NCBI GenBank assembly: GCA_907165275.2 | Contig: OU015664.1 | Coordinates: forward strand, 1,822,001-1,886,000 | Source of the DNA: Zygaena filipendulae | Taxonomy: Eukaryota > Arthropoda > Insecta > Lepidoptera > Zygaenidae | DNA length: 64,000 nucleotides | Direction: 5' to 3' | In this document: one piece after another, positions 35,400-47,200 of the stretch | Layout of the letters: each line of letters opens with the position of its first letter | Numbering within the stretch: the stretch's first letter is position 1 | The notes under the pieces: model-generated | The model's input: only the letters and a program-made list of their open reading frames with translations | What the model was told of the DNA's origin: nothing | Database searches by the model: none | Position numbers and translations under genes: made by a program

Positions 35400-38139
35400 T
35401 TATCTTACAGCGACAATACTATGACACCTCGGTGACAGAACTGGATCAAACAACTTGACCAAATGAACATTTTGAAATCCATTTTCCAAAAGGTACATAA
35501 ATCTGTCCAACAGTATCACACTCTCCACCACTTGAGCCAAACACAGCCTTAATAAATAAAACAACGCGAGTTTTTTCCACTGGCAATCCGAGTCCGCGCA
35601 CACTTCTGTCAAATAACTGTCAGGCAGAGTATCGAATAGGCGCAACTTCAAGATGGAGTCGGCCTTTTTGAAATATTCCTGGAAATTATCACATTTTGCT
35701 GCTAATCCTTTTAATTTGCCCTCCGATACGGTTAGTTCTGACGAATGCTTCTTTATGATTACCTGTCAAACAAATAAATTAAATTAACATAGATAATAAA
35801 TAATATTGTGATGAAATTTTGATGGGTGAAAATGTTCAAAAATTCTATTTGGAAACTAGCTGTTCCCCACGATTTCACCCGCGACAATTTCGGAGTTCCC
35901 GCGGGAATTCTAGGACAAAAAGTACCCCATGTCCTTCTCGATACCCCTGGCAACGTGTGTGCACAATTTCGTGATGATCGGTTGAGCCGTTAGAGCGTGA
36001 AAGCGTAACAAACAAACAAACACACTTTCATTTATTTCACTCATTTTTCTGCCACTTCACATATTCACATCTACAATAAGTTTGTCCTTGGTAACGTACT
36101 ATTATATCTTGAAGCCGTTCTATTTCAACCTTATACGTACCTACATCGAAGTTTTGAACTTATAGAAAGAGTGTAAGATCGAAATTTTGACAGACAATAT
36201 AATATGATCGATCTAAGTTTGAAATTAATATTGCAGAGCCCTTAGCAAAGCAATTATGAAACTTTTGTTTATATATTTTTTTGATTTTAATCAGACACAT
36301 ACTTAAAGACTCTGTGAATAATTAGTTGTGCTGTGACCTCAGAACAATAACAGTAGCATTATTGTTCTGAGGCTGTGACACAGTTAAATTTGTTGTAGTA
36401 GTTTTTTGACTTTGATCGATTGGCAGAAATTTTAGGTATCAAAACGTGCATATTATATTGTCAATCGCAAAACCGCCATGATTGCAACCGAAAAATGACA
36501 GCAACAAAAGTTACATAATAGTCCGGTGTATAAGCATTCTATACAAGCCTCCTTGGCCAAGTCGACAATCTATACTAATATTATAAAGAGCAAAAGTTTG
36601 TGGGTTTGTGAGTTTGTGACGTTGTAACCCCTACTACTGACTACTAATACTGTCTGGATCTACTGAACCGATTTTGAAAATTCTTTCACTTATAGGAAGA
36701 AGCAGTGGTCTTGAGTGTCATAAGGTCCTTTTTATTCCGGAATTCCCGCGGGAACTCCGAATTTCACATGGGTAAAACCACGGGGGCACAACTATCTCTA
36801 GATCTACTGGACCGATTTTGAAAATCCTTTCACTTACAGGAAGCTAACTGCTAAAGTGATCTTGAGTGACATAGGGTATTTTTTATGCCAGGATTCCCCG
36901 CGATTTTACTGCGGGTGAAACCGCGGGGGTCAGCTAGTCTATAAATAATCGTTAACGGTTAAAACATAGAAAATTAACGTGGTCGAGCAAAACTGGACTT
37001 TTGGTTGGCCGATTTAACGTGACCACGTGACACGACGTAACTACGTCCCTCTTTTCTACACGCTAACGAAACCTGGCTAAGGGGGCAGACCGCTCACCTG
37101 CAACAGGGCGCGGTACAGTAAGCTCTTGGGAGGCAGCTGCCTGAAGTGCACGACCCTGTCGACGGACTGCGCCGCCAGCATGCGGGCGTTGCGGCCCAGG
37201 TTGTAGCCTGCGATAGCAATGATAATAAAAATGGCAAAAAAATCATGTCTGTTGTATGGGAGTGCCTCTTATTAAAGTGATTGTATAACCTGTGAATATT
37301 TCAAGCGTCTACCGTTATCAATATCGAGCAAAACGAGCAAAAAAAACACGTTTGTTGTATGGGAGCTCCCTTAAATATTTATTTTTTCCTTTTCATCTGT
37401 GAAAATTTCCACAGTCTAACGGCCGCACTCGGAGTCGACTTTAACGATTACTTAGTTAAGTATAGATTTTTAAAACAAAACTACCGCAATCAGAGACGTT
37501 CAGTAAATTAATGTTAATTGGAATTTAATGAGATTTAACTTAGTTAATTAAATGCCAATTAACATTTATCTATTAAACTTGTCGGATTGCGGCAGTTTTG
37601 TTTTAAAAATCTATACTCAACTAAGTAACCATTAAAGTCGACTCTGAGTGCGGCCGTAAGTGTTACAGAGCTCGTGGTACAGAGAAGGTAATAGGGTAAT
37701 TTGTTTGTCGGCAGGAGTTCTCGTGGAACGTTACATATTATTATGACCATGCGAATGTAGTCACACATATTATTATGTGTGACTACACATACAGCATACT
37801 TATTTATACATCTATAACAATATATCTATTTATTTCTATATCTACACATATTGAATTGTCTGTTTGTAATTACAACTTAACAGCCTTTCGTCAAACGCAC
37901 ATGAAAGCATATTCAAATCAAATCAAAAAAATCAAAAATTATTTATTACTTTCACAATATGAACTTATAACTAGGTAAATAGCTGGAGCCTCCTTTTAGG
38001 CATAATTATGCCTGTGCCAGGAGACTCCGCTCCTCATAACTAATTTAAATTTAACAAAATACATATCCGAAAGCATACATATATTATAACTTAATATTTA
38101 AATAAATTGTGTGAAATAATTTTGAAGTGTATGTGTTTA

Positions 38140-38185
<46 letters not shown>

Positions 38186-41100
38186 TGTGTGTATGTGTGT
38201 GTGTGCGCGTGTGTGAATGCAAGAACCCAAGCAGGTGAATGCAGAAACCTTGACACTTCCGACAGACATTGAATTGCAATAGCAGTAGGGATCAAAATAC
38301 CGACCAAAATGTACACTTAACCAGCCACGACGAGAACAAGTCAACGCCACATCCGCCTATGTAGGTGGCTGTAGAATCAACTCACACTCGCCGTAACTAA
38401 TCAGCTTTAGAAATTGAATCAGCACGGATTTACATTCCTTGCTAGTTTTTGTATATATTTGTAACTCTTTATTGATTTTATTGTAGAGAAAAGATGACCT
38501 GATATTATACGGCAACTACACAAAAGAAATCAATTTTTTAATTTTTGTCCGTCTGTTTGTTCGGACTAATCCCAGAAACGGCTGGACCGATTTTGACGAA
38601 ACTTTCACTGAAAGATAGCCGATGTTATCAGAAGTAACTTAGGCTACTTTTATTTAGCCTACATCCAGCAGTGGATGGACACAGGCTGAAGATGTAGCTT
38701 TGTGAAGTTTCTTCTCACCTCTCAGACGCTCCGACATGGGGAAACCTTCCACTTTGCCAATTGACCCGCCGTAATCCCTCTGGAACACATCGAACAGCCC
38801 CTCGTCCACCTGCTCAGTGAGGAGGTGGTAGCAGCACGGCACGTTGAACACCGCGGCGGTGGTCGGGTTGGTGGCGAAGATGCGCAGCGAGTCCGGGCCC
38901 AGGTTGCCGCACGTGTGCAGCCCTGGACAGGCATAACATAGGCGCATCCACAGAACAGAAAATAGGCAATAGATAGAAGAGACATCAACTTAGTTTAGTA
39001 TGAAAACCAGTGTCGCCGGGTGATTTTCGCAAAGAAAACTATATATATACATTACCTACAAAAACATTCATCGACGTAAAGAAATTTATTAAACGCTTTA
39101 TGGTTATATTTTTACTGTGGGCTCCACTGAAAATCAGCGCTGTGGCTACTACGCACGCAGCATATGCTGAGTGGAGTCCCTTTTAGCAAGGCCATACCAT
39201 ACCATAATATACTTTTTTTACCTTTATATTGTAAAGTGTTTGTTGAGTGGTGTATGTGTTTGTTGTTGCTGAATAAAGTTTATTTTATGTTACTTAGTTA
39301 CAGTTTTCAAAATTCACAGTTTTCGGAATATTGTGGTAAATATACTTGGGATGGCAGCAAAAGAAGTTTTGGGCAAGTTAGAGTATTTGCTCTAACTTCC
39401 TTTGCAACGGTAGCGCGCCTGCCCCGCCTACGTGTCATCTCTAGTTAATTTATTTGCTATGTGGGCATAAGGGCGGCGCCACAGTCTTTGCGGCGGCGGT
39501 GGCGGCGGCCGCAGCGGCAAAAACAAATGGTAGACAACATAAGAAGTAGGCCACATCTCGTGCCGCTGATAGCTGTGGCCCACTTCTTATGTTGCCTACC
39601 ATTTGTTTTTGCCGCCGCCGCCACCGCCGCAAAGACAACACCTCGCCTCAACAAGATCTATTTTAGTATTTTCACTCCTAGCTGTTCCGAGAACTGCGAA
39701 ATTAACGTGGCTGAAACCGCGGGGAACAGCTAGTTAAGATTCTTTTTTTTCGAAAAAGTTGTTCCAGTATTTATCTACTTGTACCTACTAATATTATAAA
39801 GAGGTAAAGTTTGTGTGTTTATTATGTTGTAGGGGGTAAATCTCTGAATCTACTGAACCGATTTTAAAAATTCTTTTACCAATAGAAGGCCACGTTATTA
39901 TGAGTGTCATTGGCTATATTGTAACTCGGAATTCCCGCGGGAACTCCGAAATTATCGCGGGTGAAACCGCGGGGGAACAGCTGTTATGTATATATTTTTA
40001 AGAATTGTATTATAAATATCATTTGCAGACTGCAGTGCGTTAGTTTTGAAAAAAAAACTTATTTTTTTGTGTTGTGGGTTTTCCGAAATTTTTTCGAAAA
40101 ATGTTTTCATTTTCATGAAGTTTTTTTTGAAGACTTGCTTTATTATTTTAAGGAAACTTACCTGTCAATAGCAACTTGATATCTTTCCCACGGAGTTCAG
40201 GATACGTTTCTTTGACCACACAGCAAAGATCCGTGTCTTTGGTGATAAAGGCGCTGGCGAATCTATGCAAGCCTTTGTCTATGGCTTCCGATATACGCTC
40301 CTCGTTTCCATCCTTTATTCTTTTCGCTACAGCGTGCCACTGTTTCTGGAGGGGCAAAAACAAAGTTCCAGTATCTACCCTCTAGCGATTGGAAATATAC
40401 CACTCTATAATCACAAGTCAGCTTTAATTACAATCGTCATTAGTGACAAAGCTATAGCATTTCCCGAACGTCCGAGACACTACAATAAAAAAACATACAC
40501 AGCCAAACACATAAACTCCTCCTTTTTGAAGTTGGTTAAATATTCAAATTCAAATATACTTTATTGCCCCAAAAGAGATCGTAAAACTAGGACCAAAAAG
40601 GCGGCCTTATAGAGGCAATCGTTTCAAGGCAACCTTAAGGTGATAGCTGTAGATAGAAACCAGAAGCTTGTTGTGGGTGCACAACGTAATACATGTAAAA
40701 ACTGATTCTACTGAGATATCCGGACAATATTAACTTGAATGTGTGTGTGTCCCGCCGAGCCCTACGCCGCACGCGCACCCTGCACGTACCTACGTATGCG
40801 CCAGTGATGTGACGGATCGTTACAAATGGATGTTCGCGGATATTTGGTGTCAAGATCCGCGGATACGGATTTTAACGTTTTTACACAATCGGTGTTGGTG
40901 CGTGTGACCTTGTGAGTTGTGAAACGATAGTTACGCCACTTGACGCTTTTCGTGACAGGACATGTTTCGACTTTTTTTTAGATATCGTAATGAAATTTAA
41001 TAGTTTTTCATTGCTTCCTAGTACTTCTATAATCTGTGCATTGATAATAATAATGAATAAGGTAGAAGATCAGTAAAAGATCCGCCAAAAAAATAACAGA

Positions 41101-42635
41101 TACGGATACAGATCTTTCTTCTCCCTCGGACATCCACAGATACGGATACGGATATCCGGCGCATCCCTAGTGTGCACACAAGCCGCCCGCCCGCAGCAGG
41201 AGCAAAAGGCACAAAAAAACTACCCACCTGTATAATTTTAACCCGCTCGGCGCCCATCGCCAGCGTTCTCCGGTCGCAGTCCACCGTGAGGCTGCGCACG
41301 TGGTGGCCCAGGCTCAGCGCCACGGGCAGGGCGCCGCGGCCGCCGCCCGCCTCCACGCAGCACGCGGCCCCGGTCGCAGCGTGCAGCGACGCCACGAGGC
41401 TCGACATCGTTTCTACCTACACCAGAGGAATGGGCTAGATGAGTACATCGGAACACTCTGCCCACTGACATTCGTCAATCTACAAGCAAGAATGTTTTTG
41501 GAACTAGGGTATATCAGCATCTCCTTGATGCCTTGGCAGTAGACACTATGAATGTGCAGCATGCTGTGTGTAGGTATGCTCTGTGCATTTGTCTCAGTTT
41601 TGTTTTATGTATGATTAATAATATGTATTTTGTATTGTACTAAGACATTATATTTAACTCCTCTCAAGCACCACCGAGCACAATATCTGAACATTGTGAA
41701 GGTTGACCGGTAGAGAATGCCACTGTGGCATTAAGTCTGCCTTTAGTACCATGTTGTGCAATAAGCTTAAATAAAATAAAATAAATATGAATTTTTATTC
41801 AGTCTTATAGATTAGTAAAAAATACTAGACAAGTATTTTTTTACGTAGTTCACCTAGGTACACTTTATTATAAAAAAAACTTACCTCATAACTTTTCTTA
41901 CTGGTCATAAACTCATTAATTCTGATTTCTGGCTTCACCTCCCCTCCCCAACTTTTGATTAAGTCCCTCAACTGCTGAGCAGATATACACACGTCACTGT
42001 TGACTGCTAAGCAGTTGGAACGGGACTTCCGGACCCAGTCGGTTAACGGACAATTGTCTGTGAACACACACACACAAGTAAAGTATACACTAAAACAAGA
42101 TGATTAAATAATTGTGTACAGTAATTTTTGTTATGGATAAATTAAGATGTCTAAAGCCAATGCTACCAGTAAACTACTTATTTCTAAAACAAAAATAATA
42201 GGTAATTTGTGGTTGTCTTTTAGCAATATAAAAATACATTTATTGGCCCTGCCCTTTCATAACTAGAGCTTGTTTTTACAAAAAAATAAAAAATATACAT
42301 TTTTCATTATTAAATCTTATTATCTTTTTTTATATCATTCTTATCTTCTTTTCTTTTCTTTAGATCATTATTATTATTATGGTTAGATTATTATTATGGT
42401 ATTGTGTAACAGCACCTGATAATTTTTCACCTTCAGCTACTTTCCAGAACTTTTGTACAGCATCATCAAACTCCCAGTCATCAAGGGCTTGTCTCAAGGG
42501 CCTAGGCACGAGTGTCTCCCAATGACATTGAGTGAAAAACTCAACCATATGACAGTTGGTTATAGGCAGTAAGGGTGTTAAGTAAGTGATAACAGAGTCT
42601 AATTGCTGGCAGACTTTCAATATTTTAGTTTCCAT
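35400..42635 (-). CDS. METTL25B: METTL25B/RRNAD1-like methyltransferase, 7 coding exons, 480 aa
   Basis: Exons: 42416-42635, 41885-42057, 41228-41416, 40162-40345, 38719-38922, 37098-37207, 35400-35762. All junctions are GT-AG and phases match, giving 480 codons plus TAA. The length fits METTL25B/RRNAD1 rather than the longer METTL25. The SAM-binding motif I region is VEAGGGRG (152-159). Family signatures follow: GLHTCGNL (256-263), CCYHLL (285-290), GFPMS, GRNARMLAAQS, and the C-terminal LFDPVLSPR. The start is the first ATG of exon 1, 163 bp from the LTO1 stop, in a typical N-terminal region (DSVITYLTPLL). Homologues have a Rossmann methyltransferase fold with a proposed nucleic-acid target; the substrate cannot be read from sequence. 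Introns hold Helitron-like repeats, foldback D, a (GT)n tract and GC-rich foldback F1. No break seen. Confidence 0.93.
35855..36030 (-). mobile_element. Helitron-like repeat in METTL25B intron 6
   Basis: CTAGCTGTTCCCCACGATTT then CACCCGCGACAATTTCGG through CGTGATGATCGGTTGAGCC to AACAAACAAACAC. Intronic. Confidence 0.7.
36330..36379. repeat. Hairpin module H2
   Basis: Perfect 14-bp stem CCTCAGAACAATAA / TTATTGTTCTGAGG (36337-36350, 36359-36372) with loop CAGTAGCA, bracketed by the 8-bp direct repeat GCTGTGAC (36330-36337 and 36372-36379). Same design as H1, with a compensatory G-to-C change in both arms. Confidence 0.85.
36572..36937 (+). mobile_element. Helitron-like element with internal tandem duplication
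   Basis: ACTAATATTATAAAGAGC at the 5' end. Two copies of the ATCTACTGAACCGATTTTG to TTTCACTTA segment, two GGTGAAACC/GGGTAAAACC ends, and final CCGCGGGGGTCAGCTAG. Intron 6 of the METTL25B-like gene. Confidence 0.75.
37419..37657. mobile_element. Foldback element D, complete palindromic copy
   Basis: Arms ACGGCCGCACTCGGAGTCG and its near-complement CGACTCTGAGTGCGGCCGT. Pairing continues inward through ACTTTAA and ATAGATTTTTAAAACAAAAC, so nearly the whole 239 bp folds back. The largest of three copies. Confidence 0.85.
37756..37787. repeat. 32-bp perfect palindrome
   Basis: TGTAGTCACACATA, loop TTAT, TATGTGTGACTACA. No flanking direct repeat. Confidence 0.9.
38141..38213 (+). repeat. (GT)n microsatellite in METTL25B intron 5
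   Basis: Roughly 35 GT units with a few GTAT and GCGC interruptions, capable of Z-form DNA. The Thr/His frames on the other strand are artefacts. Confidence 0.95.
39484..39636. mobile_element. GC-rich foldback F1 with CGG-repeat arms
   Basis: Left arm GTCTTTGCGGCGGCGGTGG onward, then GCAAAAACAAATGGTAG and ACAACATAAGAAGT. The right arm is its near-complement, ending CCACCGCCGCAAAGAC. About 70-bp arms with a short centre, in METTL25B intron 4. The left flank GGGCGGCGCCACA also precedes F2. Confidence 0.85.
39784..39981 (+). mobile_element. Helitron-like element
   Basis: CTACTAATATTATAAAGAGG to the hairpin CGCGGGTGAAACCGCG and GGGAACAGCTG (CTAG mutated). An isolated 3' end (CCGCGGGGAACAGCTAG) also lies at 39716-39733. 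Confidence 0.75.
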
Positions 42636-42792
42636 CGTTGTTTTGTAATTAATAAAGTCAATGAAGACTTAAAGTTATTTTAAGAGAAGATTAGAAAGAT
42701 ATTAAAGCATCTTATTTAAGAGTTTAATTACATGGTATCTCACATTTATATATGTAATTGTTTGTTGTGATACAAGTAGACATATTATATTT

Positions 42793-42798
42793 TTTATT
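42793..42798 (-). promoter_or_regulatory. Poly(A) signal overlapping the LTO1 stop codon
   Basis: Minus strand reads TTTTGAATAAAAAA: the last A of the TGA stop is the first A of AATAAA, implying an extremely short 3' UTR. Confidence 0.55.
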
Positions 42799-43679
42799 CA
42801 AAATGACAATGGAGCACTGTAGGGGTTTCCAGAAGGTATCTTCAACAAAGCACAAACTTTTTTATAATGAGCTTTTATATTCTCAGCCATTGCCAAGATA
42901 TCATGTTCTTCAGAGTTGTTCCGAGGGAATGAATCAATCAGATCTTTCACTTTCTTCAGTTGGTTGATTATCTTTTCTGAGTATTTAGAATCAGAATCGT
43001 CATTTCTTTTGATGTGTAGTGTTACAATGCCAAGGTAGTGTCCTGAAAATAAATTAGTTACAAATCAATTTACTTATAAATTACTCCCTAATTTCATTTT
43101 GAGCTTAACATATAAAGAGAAAAATATTTACTAAGGCTTGTAGATGTAAATGCTACTCAAACTTGATAACCATCTTTGTTCTGCTTCTTTTTTCCCCAGT
43201 GAAGATAATGAGTGAGATAGAGAATATTTTAGGAGCAGATTCTGTTTGAGTAGTGATTAAAGCCTTACAGTGTCTCTGATATCTTTTTAAATTATAAATA
43301 CAAACTTGCAACTGGTGGATTGTACCGGCAAGGTCCACACTTACTAGATCGTACTTTATAGTACATACATACCTACCATATTATATTTGATTTTAAAACT
43401 TTACAAACCTATGTGTTACAGGGTGTTTTTAAATGTTATGTACCTACTGCAGTGAAAAGGTTTAGCAAATACTGATCCAAATGTATATACAGCAATCTAA
43501 ACATATTTACCAAGTTCTAGACCAATTTCTGCACCTCTGTGATATCCTAGATGAAAACCTTCAGGGCTACCCGCTTCGTTGCCTGCCTTGAACCCAATCT
43601 CGTAGCTTTTTTGATGCTGCTTCTCCTCACTGAGGAATATATCATCCAGAACCTCGTTGTAATCTCTTTCATCGGCCAT
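42798..43679 (-). CDS. LTO1: LTO1 (ORAOV1) homologue, 2 exons, 137 aa
   Basis: Exons 43511-43679 and 42798-43042, joined GT-AG in phase 1, give 137 aa, the length I recall for human LTO1. The N-terminus DDIFLSEEKQHQKSYEIG matches the family's DxxFxxEExxxxxGYxxG start. Residues 29-61 show nine consecutive G-x-x-x units (GFKAGNEAGSPEG and so on), the deca-GX3 motif of LTO1/YAE1 proteins. In yeast, LTO1 with YAE1 recruits the cytosolic Fe-S targeting complex to the ribosome-recycling ATPase Rli1/ABCE1; the role here is inferred from family. The start is the first ATG. AATAAA overlaps the stop codon, and the next gene on the strand begins 163 bp on. Upstream, cytochrome b5 is divergent. Confidence 0.93.
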
Positions 43680-44222
43680 GAATTAGATTTATACGCAATA
43701 ATGTTTAGAAAATACGAAACATTTGTTTTAACAAATTAAAGTAGTTTCAGCTTCAGCAAAAGTTCCGATATGTAATAAGTAGTAATTTAGGAACTTTAGG
43801 AAGTAACAACCAATGAAAAATAATAAATAATTAATCAATCACAACGATATGTTTATAATTTTTTAATTTATTTTTTATTTACGTTATGTCAATTGTCAAT
43901 TTTTTTTTAAATTTACCCTAATGGGGAAGGCAGTCACCTTCCTGCGCTTCCTTTGCCTTCCCCATCGGAGTTTACAAAAAAAAACTTTAAAGTTTCAACT
44001 TCAAGCAACATATTTTCTTTCATTCACAAAAAAATCACGACACTGGCAAAGGCACATTTCATTTCAGATATTAAAAAGTACCTGTGATTTCAATTTTCAT
44101 CAATTTCAATTTTCAACATTTTCGTGCGGGAGCCTTTTTGTAATTTTTCTTTTCGTACTCAATTATTAAAATATAATTTGTGTTAAGATAAATTAATATA
44201 TAAAAATCATATCTTGCCTACT
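43680..44222. promoter_or_regulatory. Probable bidirectional promoter, LTO1 / cytochrome b5
   Basis: 543 bp separate the two divergent start codons, with no other reading frame supported. It contains an inverted repeat ATGGGGAAGGCA (43921-43932) / TGCCTTCCCCAT (43954-43965) around CTTCCTGCGCTTCC. Whether the repeat is regulatory or a small insertion cannot be told. Confidence 0.6.
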
Positions 44223-47200
44223 ATGTCTAAAGAAATTTCTATAAGTGAAGTTATGAAACATAATAGCAAAAAGAATTTGTGGATGATCATACACAACGAT
44301 GTTTACGATGTATCAAGTTATGCGGATGAGGTAGGTAAATTTAATTTTTGTGGCAACTTTGTAAGGACCGATTGCATTTAGTGACTGTTAAAAGCGGTAA
44401 ATAAGTCTACCATTGATTCCTTCAACTTTAAATATCTGACTACTATAGATTTCAATTATTAACTTTAAATAGTCTACGACTATTTTGTCAAAAGTACTAC
44501 TGCTCTATGTTAGGCAGGTAGGAGTTTATTTGATTTTATATATTTAAAATATTTAAAATCCAAAACAATGATTTTAAGAAGAACTCTACATCATATTTAT
44601 GATAAATAATTTATCTATATTAACAACTAGTCAATCTCCCATGGTTTTACTCCCATTTATTTCGAAGTTCCTGTGAGAATTTTGGGCTAAAAAGTAGCCT
44701 ATGGGTCTTAGGAACACTGTAGCTTCATCATGTGCACTCATTATCTAGAAACTGAAGACAAATATTAATGAAAGTTGTGTCTTGGATGTTTTCAATTAAT
44801 AGGCTATTTGACTATTTTTTTTTAGTCCGTCTTGTAGATTAATAAAAAATATTGGACTCGTATTTTTTCTTTTTTTCCGTAATCAAAATATAACAGCAAT
44901 ACGTTGAGTTGAAATTTCGCATGACATCACTACTAGTGCAGTTTGTATGGCGGCTTGTAATGGTAAGTGACGTCACAAGCCCCCACCCTAAACTTTAATG
45001 CGCTTTATCTCTGTGTATTTTCATTTATTTGAAAAATAAAAAAATACGTGTCTAATGATTTTTAATTTTCTAAATTGTGGACTAATTAGAATTTTGATTT
45101 TCAAATGTTGTCAACATCCCTATTATGGTTTCCTGGGGAACCCCAAAAGTAATTTGGATTAAATTAATTGCAAGTAATTGGTATTAAAATGAAATTTGAA
45201 TGCTCTATGTTTCTAGCACCCTGGTGGAGTTGACAGTCTGCTGGAGTTTGCTGGAACCGATGGCACTGAAGCCTTTGAGGAAGCTGGACACAGTGAGTAT
45301 GCCAGGTAAAAATGAAAACTAAATAAAAATAAATAAAAATACAACAAATATTTTAACATTTACAAAAAATGCAAGAATAAGAATACAAAGGGTTAGGTAC
45401 TTCATAAAAGAGGTGTGTAAAATAATACTATCTATCTATCAATATTTTAATCTATTTTATTTAATGCTATCAATATTTTGTAAAGACCCATTTATCAAGG
45501 CCACAATTTCAGAAGATAACCTATTGTGTAATAGGTAATCAAATTAAGTCAGTCACTGTTTGAAACTTTCCCTCCTATTATACCATACTATAGGAAACAA
45601 TCCAAGCTAGACAGACCAATCCCTATTGTTATTAAGTAGGTATTTAAAATCTTCAAAACAGTCACCTAAATCAATATTATGTATGGAAATTAATAAATCA
45701 TAATTATTTTTCTAGAGGTATTTTGAAAAAGTACAAAATTGGCATGCTGCCAATGAATGAAAGAAACAAAACGATTCTACCTTGGTAAGTACAATTGAAA
45801 TGTTATCACGTATATCATATATCAAGAACGATAATTTAATGTGAACATGCTGGGTGGATACTAGCAACATCATAATATCTTGTATTGTAGAAATGGGTAA
45901 ATATTAATTTTTGATTAGAACTCTACACTGCTGCTGCTGCTGATGTAAAAAATGTTTAAATTAAAAGTGCCAAACACATTTTTATTTCAACTTTTTTATC
46001 ACTGCACTAAGGGCGGCGCCACAGTCTCGGCAACGGCGGTGGCGGCGGCGGCAGCGGCAAAATCAAATGTTTTTGCCGCCGCTGCCACCGAGACTGTGGC
46101 CTAGGGCCTAGGGGTAAGTGTGTAGTTAAATTAAAACCAATAATAAGTATCCAAAATCCTACTAATATTATAAATGTAAAAGTGTGGTTGTTTGGATGTT
46201 TGTTACACAATCACGCAAAAACGGCTAAACGGATTTGGATGAAATTTGGCATGCACGTTGTCAGGGGTACAGAGAAGGACATAGGGTACTTTTTATCACG
46301 AAATTCCCGCGGGAATTCCGAAATTACCGCGGGTGAAACCGCGGGGCACAGCTAGTAGTTTTATAGTTATAAAAATCTTTACGATTATTTTATTATTGAA
46401 TTAACATAATTCAGTTACTTAAATTTTTCCATGTAGTATCTTCTAAGAGAGTTAAGACATACTATGTACATTGTAGACATAATATTACATACTAGCTGTG
46501 CCCCGCGGTTTCACTCGCGTGAAACGCTTTGAAATAAAACCCTTTTCCCAATATCTGCCTTATATGTTGCTCCTAGCTAAGCTTACTGTACATGTGAAAA
46601 TCGCATGATAATCCCTTCCGTAGATTCGGAGATTTTCGTGACCACACGTAGATGTCTAGAAAAGAAAATTAAAATGTTATTTTTTTGTAGTTGTTTATTC
46701 TTTTCTTATTGTCCCTTGTCAATTTCTTGTAAAAATATTTAACGTACAGAATTGCGAATTCTACTCTTTAATTTGAGTATAGATTAGATAAACTTTATAA
46801 TATCATAATATAAAATATTATCTTTTGTTACCAGGCCTGTGAAGGTTAAATGTAACGCTAAAAATTAAGCCCGAAACATACTGTTTTATTGAGATTGGTC
46901 ATCTCACACAAGAGTAGGTAATATAATTTTCATACTTAGTGCCTACTCACTAATGTATTAATGGATTCAAGAATGGAAGAACGACATAACACATTCCAAT
47001 ACGACAGTGTGTTTCTGGATTTAGTATTAGTATAGTAGTTAGAGTTTAGTAATTGTTGTAAAATATTGCAGCACAATTGATAACACTTATCACTTATCAG
47101 TGTTAATGTACCTACCTATGTTGTAAATTATGAACTTTAAGCATAATATTATTATTTTATTGATATAAGTAAGAATTTTTTATTAGGAACTTTTTATTTA

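Noticed and set aside
38084..38350. His/Thr-repeat open frames
   Set aside because: Translation of a (GT)n microsatellite inside an intron.
39450..39733. Ala/Arg-rich frames on both strands
   Set aside because: Translation of the CGG-repeat foldback F1 within an intron.
41172..41542. Plus-strand frames of 80-88 codons
   Set aside because: Antisense of exon 3 of the METTL25B-like gene.
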